Source of the DNA: Gigaspora margarita
Taxonomy: Eukaryota > Glomeromycota > Glomeromycetes > Diversisporales > Gigasporaceae
Assembly: GCA_009809945.1 (NCBI GenBank)
Contig: WTPW01001105.1
Span: forward strand, 125,520 to 189,519
Length of the DNA: 64,000 nucleotides
Direction: 5' to 3'
Of the stretch, positions 56,614-64,000 are shown piece by piece. Both the position numbers and the translations under genes were made by a program. Numbering within the stretch: the stretch's first letter is position 1; every line of letters starts with the position of its first letter. The notes under the pieces were generated by a model that ran no database searches, was not told the DNA's origin, and saw nothing but the letters and a program-made list of their open reading frames with translations.

Positions 56614-57790
56614 AGGGCATCTATAAATAACGTTATATACTCCTACATAGTAGCTCTTAACCCCCTCTAGACTATATAAAAAAATTTTAAAAATTTGTAT
56701 ATTTATATATATAATTTTACAAAAACTTGGATATATTATGACCTAGTGATCCAATCTGGATGATTTTGGTACCATTCGATTCGTTTCTATAAGATGAATC
56801 CAATGGTACCAAAATTATTTCATTTGGACTACTAGATCAAGAGTTATTCACAAAGACTATTAATTTTATAGTAATTTTATAAGAAAACATAATAACCAAT
56901 AGTATTTCGTTGACCTTAGGATTGATAGCTTAGTAGTTAAGCTCCAAGATCGCCAATCGAAGGTTGTCAGTTCAAGTCTGCCTAAGGGCAGAATTGAATT
57001 TGTGTTAGAACCTGATTTGGAATAACTGAAGTCACCAACTTAGCCATAAGGCTATGAGGATTGTGTAATAGTATGTTGGTAGCAGCGATCCGGCCCGTTG
57101 ATGATAGGACCAGTAGAAGTCAAACCCATATTGATAGTCAGGGCTCTACGTGGGAGTCGAGATGCTAGTGCAACTTCTTATGGATAAGCGGCGAAGCAAA
57201 GACTGGTCTAGATGAATATAAGCGGAACTAAAAAATCACAGAAAAACAGGAACCCAGGATGTCAAATGACGGACGCACTCTATCTGGACTTGGATTTGCC
57301 AGGGCTGGCTATACAGACCAAGGATCAATGCGCCTTAAATGGAGCACTATAAGTGTATACAATTGTTGGGTTTGGATAGTTAGTAGTAGTAGTTTAAAGA
57401 ATATGCTCTTATCACAGAGTTGGTTTGGATATGGCCTGACCACAAGTGGAAGCCTCAGTGACTGTGCCTCATTAATGTGAACATTTGGGTCCGACAGTTT
57501 GTGGTGTATATCATTGAGATTAGAAGTGAAAGAAAAAAAAATAGTATTTCATTAATAAAATGTGATCCAGTAATCTAAATCAAATGATTTTAGTACTATT
57601 CGAATTCTCTCCTCGAGACAATTCGAATAGTACCAAAATCATCCAATTTGAACCTTTGGACCAAGTTTTAAATAAATTTTATAAAAAAAAATTGCGTTAT
57701 ATTTTTTTGATTTCCTCTCTATTTATTGAAAGAAATGTTATATTTTGGGTGACTTCCCCTCAAATATAATGTTATTTATAGATGCTTCCT
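56614..57790. mobile_element. Inverted-repeat element (GGGCATCTATAAATAACG), copy 1, hosts SINE-B
   Basis: Left end GGGCATCTATAAATAACGTT, right end complement of GGAAGCATCTATAAATAACA. Inside each arm lies the GATTTTGGTACCATTCGATT palindrome (56758-56818, 57585-57645). SINE-B (56912-57539) is inserted in the middle. Copy 2 is at 59697-62488. Confidence 0.75.
56912..57539 (+). mobile_element. tRNA-derived SINE (family B), complete
   Basis: The 14-bp duplication AATAGTATTTCGTT / AATAGTATTTCATT (56898-56911, 57540-57553) and an A-tail at 57531-57539 flank it. The head has GATAGCTTAGTAGTTAAGCT (A-box-like, about 56924) and GGTTGTCAGTTCAAGTCTGC (B-box-like, about 56962). The 628-bp body is GC-richer than its host. 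The sister host at 59697 holds an empty site CAATAGTATTTTGTTAATAA near 59980. Confidence 0.87.
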
Positions 57791-57984
57791 AACTAATTAT
57801 GTTTATTAATTTTAATATTAATTTCATAATAATCTAATTTTATAATAATTTGTAATATTTATTATAGATTTGATTCGATTTGAAGTACTAGATCCAGATC
57901 AGATCCAAATTTCAGATCAGATTTTGCAAAACACTATATATTGATAAATATATATAACTTAACCCAATGATTCTTATACAAACT

Positions 57985-58649
57985 TTTTTTTTTTATAGTT
58001 AACTGATGACTAAATCGTTAGAGCGCTTGATGGCGCACTTTTTATTATATTTTTATATGGAACCCGCAGGGTCCCTACATTTGTAGAGATCTACACTAAT
58101 TTAACTATTTTTAACATCCGAAATTTCACCAGAAGTATATCAATTCCACATCTAGAATTTCACTGGAAGTATACCTTTTATATTAATGCTGTCCTACAAA
58201 GTCATCCTACCCTACTCCTCCTTCATCCGGTTTCTCTGGCCGAGTTCAGCCGGTCTGTCATCCGGTATGCCCTAACTGAAATCTTATAGATCAAGTTTAA
58301 GGAGTTAGTTTACTCTGCTAGTATGCTTGTATAGGTCCATTTTTCGTCTACCCCAGGTACTTTCTTATGAGTTTGAATCAGGTCTGGTTTTTCCTTGTGG
58401 GACTTTTTTTTCCTGATTTGGTGTATAATACTATGTTTGTCCAGATCTTCACTAGGGGTCCTTATTTTATAAACCTTATTTTCATAGAGAGGCCAAATGT
58501 GGTTATATACCCGCACGCGGTCCTAGCACCCTGGTTCAGCCTGTCCGTTTCGTGACTTCATATAGAATTAATGTTCCTAGTGGGGCTTGAACTGGCGACC
58601 TTACGTTTGGGAACCTGGGAGCATAACCACTACACTATCAACCCGCAGG
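57985..58649 (-). mobile_element. tRNA-derived SINE (family D), minus strand
   Basis: Minus-strand head TGATAGTGTAGTGGTTATGC (A-box-like) and GGTCGCCAGTTCAAGCCCC (B-box-like) at 58580-58645. Poly-T at 57984-57995 is its A-tail. Duplication TTATACAAACT / TTATACCAACT (57974-57984, 58650-58660). Not coding; small frames inside are incidental. Confidence 0.82.
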
Positions 58650-58664
58650 TTATACCAACTTTTT

Positions 58665-59690
58665 TATAAATACTAACCTATGAAAACTTAGTAGTTAGTA
58701 TATTTTATAATGCATACACCTAGTATTTATATTTCATATACGTAAAAATATGTACATGTTTGCAAATCCAATCAAATTAGTTTATTTAAAATTTTGATTA
58801 GATCTGCACACATGTGCACACTTTTGCATATATGAAAAATGAATATTCATATACTCTAAAAACAGCAAATATTTTAAATAACTATAGTTGCTATCATGAA
58901 AAGCTATCAACTTTTAACAATAAAATTTTTAAACTTTTATAATTTTTTAAAATAAAATAAACTAAAAAAAGTTTTTATATACTTAATAGCTTTTTGATTA
59001 AACTATAAATCTACAAAAAAAATTTATAGTATTTTTTATTTTAAGAAACTTATATCAATTTAAAGTTTAAAAATTTGGTGCTTATATATAAAAAAACATA
59101 ACAAATTTAAATTTATTAACAAAATTTTAAATTTATTAATAAAATTTAAATTTATATTAAACTTTTTTGCATTTTTATTGGTTAATCATATTATACTACA
59201 GCTTAAAAATTGGTGCCTATATATAAAATTTGTTGGCTTTAGATGGTACCAACTGTACTACTTTTGTTTAAGCAATTAATTTGCTAAAAACTTATTGTTA
59301 TTTAATAGAATAAACTTAAACTAATCTAATAACAATTGGATTTTTTTTATAAAAAAAGTTATAGCATTTTAAAGTTATTAATTGCTATTAGTGAATAGTA
59401 TAAATTTAAAATATCATATAAGTCAACTATGTATTTTAATTGGTTAAAAAACTAGTTATACAAAAGGTTATATAAACTATATCAATATAATTGGTTCTAA
59501 ACTTTAAATTTAATTTTATAAAATTTTGTATAACAAATCTTGTAATTAAATTGGCTTCAATTCAAATTTTAGGGCCAGATACATATTTAAAATTTGAACA
59601 GGTTTGTATAACTTGCTATTTTTAGAATATATGCACTATATATAACAAAAATTTTATTTAAAAGTAATTTTGATACAGGATTCCAGATCA
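58665..59690. other. AT-rich spacer, no gene seen
   Basis: Only A/T-rich sequence; no feature that I can support. Confidence 0.5.
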
Positions 59691-60475
59691 ATACAGGAGC
59701 ATCCATAAATAATGTTATATATCTCTACATAGTAGCTCTTGACCCCCCCTCTACTATATAAAAAAATTTTAAAAATCTGTATGTTTATATATAAAATTTT
59801 ACAAAAACTTGAATATATTATGACCCAGTGATCCAATTTGGATGATTTTGGTACCATTTGATTCGACTCTATGAGATGAATCAATAGTACCAAAATTATT
59901 TCATTTGGATTACTGGATCACGGTTTATTAACGAAATACTATTGATTTTATAGTAATTTTATAAAAAAACATAGTAACCAATAGTATTTTGTTAATAAAA
60001 TATGATCTAGTAATCCAAATCAAATGAGTTTGGTACTATGCGAATCCTCTCCTCAAGATGATTCGAATGGTACCAAAATTATCCAATTTGGACCACTGGA
60101 TCAAGTTTTAGACAAATTTTTATAAAAAAATTGTGTTATGTTCTGAGGAACCCCCTACAAGGACCCCGGACATCTCTCATATAGGTCATAACTGATCTGT
60201 ATGAATTTAGGCATTTTTGCTACCTCTAAAATCAAGTAAATTTGCTAAAAGTTGGATTATTANATATAAACTTTATAGTAATTNGCTAAAAACTAAATTA
60301 TAANATCTAGTATCNAGTAAATAAATATAGTATAAATTTTTTTATTTGAATTCATAGAATTAAAATAAAAAATTTTTTATCAAATTTGGTCAAGAACTCA
60401 TGGAGATATCTTTGATGAAAGTTTCTGTAAACAATTTCAAACGTAGTTTCTTTGTAATATGTTTTTTTGCTTTTT

Positions 60476-61838
60476 CAAAATAACCCACTGTTCGGCGATG
60501 ATTTACAAGAAATTTTACTATGCTAACTAAAAAATATTTTATAACAAGACTTGTAGCACATATCATGGACTAATAGAATCTCAAATTTTACGAAAAAGTA
60601 TTGAAAACTCGTAAGGATATTAACGTTTTTGTAAATTCAGACGCATAAGTTTTCAAGTTTTTCCCAAAACTTCAAATGCTTTCAGAAGCACTTTCTCAAA
60701 ATGAACCCTCCAAAACGTGACTAAGTAAGTTGGGAGAATAGGTATTTTAAAATCTTCATTTAAAATTTCATCAAAAACGGATTAATATTGACGAAGTTAT
60801 GATGATTTTTCAATTTGCTTCCAGATTCAGAATTTTCTAAAATTTACAATTTTGATGAAAACAGAAAAATTACATTACAGGCTAGATTTTTACAAGTTTA
60901 AATAAAACAAGTTACTGCGCACTAAGTAAACTTTTAGAGCATATTATTGACTAATAGAATCTCAAATTTTATGAAAAAATGTTGAAAACTCATGGAGATA
61001 TTAACGTTTTTGTAAATTCAGACGTCATACGTTTTTGCAAACAATTTTGGCACGTGATATACGTTTTTGGAAATAGAAAAAAACTTTCATCAAAGATTTC
61101 TCTACGAGTTCTTGACCAAATTCGATGAAAATTTTTTTATTTTAATTCTACAAATATATAGAATTCAAATAAAAAAATTTTTATCGAATTTGGTCAAGAA
61201 CTCGTAGAGAAATCTTTGATGAAATATTTTTTCTATTTCCAAAGACGTATATCACGTGCCAAAATTGTTTGCAAAAACGTATGACATCCAAAATTACAAA
61301 AACGTTATATATCCACGAGTTTTCAACATTTTTTCATAAAATTTGAGATTCTATTAGTCAATAATATGCTCTAAAAGTTTAAATAGTGCGCAGTAACTTG
61401 TTTTATTTAAACTTGTAAAAATCTAGCCTGTAATGTAATTTTTCTGTTTTTATTAAAATTGTAAATTTTAGAAAATCCCGAATCTGGAAGCAAATTGAAA
61501 AATCATCATAACTTCGTCAATATTAATCCGTTTTTGATGAAATTTTAAATGAAGACTTTAAATACCTATTCTCCCAACTTACTTAGTCACGTTTTGGAGG
61601 GTTCATTTTGAGAAAGTGCTTCTGAAAGCATTTGAAGTTTAGAAAAAAACTTGAAAAACGTATGCGTTCGAATTTACAAAAACGTTAATATCTTCACGAG
61701 TTTTCAATACTTTTTCATAAAATTTGAGATTCTATTAGTCTATAATATGCGCTACAAGTCTAATTATAAAATATTTTTTAGTTAGCATAGTAAAATTTCT
61801 TGTAAATCATCGCTGAACAGTGGGTTATTTTGAAAAAT
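60476..61838. repeat. 1.36-kb near-perfect palindrome
   Basis: Arms of roughly 670 bp meet near 61153-61157 (around ACAAATATATAGAATTC). The outer ends are AATAACCCACTGTTCGGCGA and its mirror. Landmarks such as CCCTCCAAAACGTGACTAAG and CATTACAGGCTAGATTTTTA occur in both arms with few differences. No coding sequence. Confidence 0.85.
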
Positions 61839-61896
61839 TAAAAATTATTATATAAATTACTAATTCACTTAATGATAACCCCGTGCAATTGTATTA

Positions 61897-62056
61897 GGGC
61901 GCTGACATTTATTAGGTAATATTTTAGGGGGTGGGGGTCAAGCAAAATCTTACCTTAGTTAGTTAGTTAAATTTGATTGGCTAAAATAAAATCTTACCTG
62001 GAGGTGGGGGTAAGCCCCTATAGTAAATGAATATTAGGTAATAAATGTCAGCGCCT
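61897..62056. mobile_element. TTA-flanked MITE (GGGCGCTGACATTTATTA), 160 bp
   Basis: GGGCGCTGACATTTATTAGG and complement of AGGCGCTGACATTTATTACC; TTA on both sides (61894-61896, 62057-62059). PIF/Harbinger-like target. Confidence 0.75.
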
Positions 62057-62581
62057 TTACATAATTATTTGTTTATCGACATACAATCATGATCAATGAT
62101 AGTAATACATATGCAAAGTAAGTACCAAGTTGCTTGATACTAAAGCCTGATTATATGCTACAACTACTTTTTAATTATAATTGATTATCACTTTGCTCCA
62201 TAAACCATTAATAACTTGATTATCATCAAAATGTGATTAAATTGCTAAAAATAAAATATGACATGTATAAAATCTTAGTAATTCACCAAAATATTCAATT
62301 ATGACCCTTTTTGAAATTAACTTTAATTTGCTAAAATTAAAATTTGGACCTTAGATCAAAATTGAATCAATTTGCTAAAAAAAAATATGACATATATCAG
62401 AGATGTTCAGGGTTCTTCCCTACATATTGGAAAATCGTTATAATTTGGGGGACCCCCTCAAACATAACGTAATTTATAGATGCCCCCTACTAAGAAGAAC
62501 TAAAATAAAGTTAAAAAAGAACTTTTTTTGTTGGATTAACTTTCTGAGTAAAAGACTTTGTTGCTATTCCTTAATTTGTTA

Positions 62582-63235
62582 TACAGGCAAATTTGCCTGT
62601 ATAAATTTTAAAATTTTAAATTTTTTAAATAAAACTTTAAATATTAATTTTAGCTATATATTTTCTAAGTAAAAAATATAATATTAGTTCTTTTTTATCA
62701 ACTTTATTATAAAAATTTTTTAAAATAATTAAAAAAATTTGGTGTAATAAAAGTTTAAAGTTTTTGTTTTGGAACTTTTACTATAGAATTTTTTCTTTGG
62801 ATTTTTTTAAATTTTATATATTATTGTCTATAAAAAATTTTTTTACTTCTAATACAAGTCTTAATTTTTACAAGTAAATTTCTTAAAGTGCAATAATTAA
62901 AGTTGTAATCTTTTATATAAACTACAATATTGTATTAGGAACTATATTTTTAAAACCAATATTTAAAAAATTCGCCAAAATATTGTAAATTATTTTTTTG
63001 GTTAAAAATTTTCTTTAAAATTCAATATTTTTAGCTTATAAGCAATATAAACTTTTTGTCTTATAATATAAAATTAAATAATTTAAAAATATAATCCTTA
63101 TTTTTAAATATTATTATACCAAATTTTATTTAAATATTTTAAATAATTAAAAAAGTAAAAATTAGAGGTATATTTATAGTAATTATACAGGCAAATTTGT
63201 CTACAAACCTTTACAAACTAAGAGATAAAGTTATA
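62582..63235. repeat. Relic of the GGCCACAC element interior
   Basis: TACAGGCAAATTTGCCTGTA (62583-62602) and ACAGGCAAATTTGTCTAC (63186-63203) bracket A/T-rich sequence that mirrors the interior of 39898-41006 (AAGTCTTAATTTTTACAAGT and the two-strand counterpart at 40415-40440). Confidence 0.5.
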
Positions 63236-64000
63236 GTAGAACAATAATCATGTAGTTTATTATCAAAAAATATATGAAAACTCAAGCAAAAGCATATTTT
63301 TGGTTAAATATACTATTCTATAAAGTATAAAACTTATAGTTCACTACAAGTTTGGTACTTCTGATATTTCTCTTTGGTTTTTTTAAAATTTTGCCAAAAA
63401 GCAGAAATTTAGCTTACCTTTTTAAAAAATTAGCAATATTTACTTTTTTTTCAAATTGAATATATATTTATTCTATTAGAATCAAATTATAAGTGAATCT
63501 TGGGTTTGTAAAATAACAATGAATAATATATAAGAGATTTTGAAAAAAATTTTGAATTAAAATTTCTTTTTAGAAATTTCTTTAGATATAGATTTTTTTT
63601 ATATAAGGGAAAAAAAGATATTCTAACAAAGTTAAAATGTTTTATTCATATTCTGTGATATATTAATTCAAATTAAACAATTTTAGTATCTTATAATTCA
63701 TTTTATCAAGCTGAGTCTAATGAAACCAAAATTATTGGATTTTGATTACTAGATCACAAACTATCTTAATTTAAATTATTTTTTAAAAAATAAAAAAATT
63801 TTGGCCTTGGGATATTGTGGTGAATTGGGAATTAGTGATTCAAATCATTAGTTGAAAAACCAACTAGTTGACAACTAGTTGACTAATCGATTAAAAATTT
63901 TTTAACCAACTAATTGTTAGTTGATTATTTACATAATAAATTTAAGACATAGAATTTTTTTAGCCAATCAGAATGGTTTGAAATAATACAGAAAGCACAT
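63236..64000. other. AT-rich end of window, short palindromes only
   Basis: CAACTAGTTG words form short inverted repeats at 63862-63925. No gene seen. Confidence 0.5.

Larger units (their letters stand above)
60160..62416. mobile_element. hAT-type non-autonomous element, 2.26 kb
   Basis: TIRs AGGACCCCGGACATCTCTCA and complement of AGAACCCTGAACATCTCTGA, with 8-bp flanks CCCCTACA / TCCCTACA (7 of 8, a C/T difference). Contains the 1.36-kb palindrome and a TTA-flanked MITE. No transposase found. Confidence 0.7.
59697..62488. mobile_element. Inverted-repeat element (GGAGCATCCATAAATAATG), copy 2, hosts a large insertion
   Basis: Same host family as 56614-57790, with two GGTACCA palindromes (59840, 60025). 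Its right arm is displaced to 62417-62488 (AACATAACGTAATTTATAGA then TGCCCCCT) by the element at 60160-62416. It keeps the site empty that SINE-B occupies in copy 1. Confidence 0.72.

Noticed and set aside
56912..57000. Possible functional tRNA gene
   Set aside because: A-box and B-box-like words are part of a 628-bp SINE with A-tail and target duplication; cloverleaf pairing is not convincing by eye. The same holds for the heads at 650, 44850, 45320 and 58610.

Overview
Kind of organism. This is a very AT-rich eukaryotic window without bacterial-style operons. It has GT-AG introns, poly-T/poly-A tracts, tRNA-derived retroposons and wall-to-wall DNA transposon remains. The transposase families (MULE with FAR1-like, SWIM and zinc-knuckle parts; BED-hAT; a long-type Tc1/mariner; a DDE-like multi-copy protein) together with one small alanine/proline-rich secreted protein fit an early-diverging fungus. 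From memory of such protein families I infer an arbuscular mycorrhizal fungus (Glomeromycotina, Rhizophagus-like). That assignment is inference only.

The only gene that looks intact is a three-exon gene at 36194-36855, encoding a 165-residue Ala/Pro/Gly/Ser-rich secreted protein with a probable GPI-anchor tail. Nearly everything else is mobile DNA.

Layout. 0-6.3 kb: foldback, a tRNA-derived SINE, T-rich and tandem repeats, and a TTA-flanked inverted-repeat element containing an assembly gap. 6.3-9.8 kb: a complete Tc1/mariner element with 27-bp TIRs, TA target sites and a transposase killed only by in-frame stops. 10.4-12.7 kb: a TTA-flanked multi-palindrome element and nested MITEs. 13-26 kb: a DDE-like transposon gene on the minus strand, cut into pieces by a 5.4-kb MULE element (itself hit by a 1.13-kb hAT derivative) and by several hAT-type MITEs. 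26-36 kb: AT-rich DNA with MITEs, foldbacks and two weak coding relics. 36-37 kb: the secreted-protein gene. 38-44 kb: more MITEs, a TTA-flanked element, and a second gap. 44-54 kb: a nested SINE locus that carries two small hAT MITEs and a 6.6-kb hAT element whose ends match the 1.13-kb element in the MULE. 54-64 kb: MITEs, two SINEs, and a 2.26-kb element holding a 1.36-kb palindrome.

How the parts relate. Target-site duplications (TA, TTA, TTAA, 8 bp, or long retroposon-type) can be read for most insertions, so their order can be reconstructed. The two best-preserved transposases have lost function by stop codons explicable as C:G-to-T:A transitions, without frameshifts. This suggests a deamination- or RIP-like process rather than ordinary drift. 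All alignments were done by eye; names from family knowledge are marked as such.
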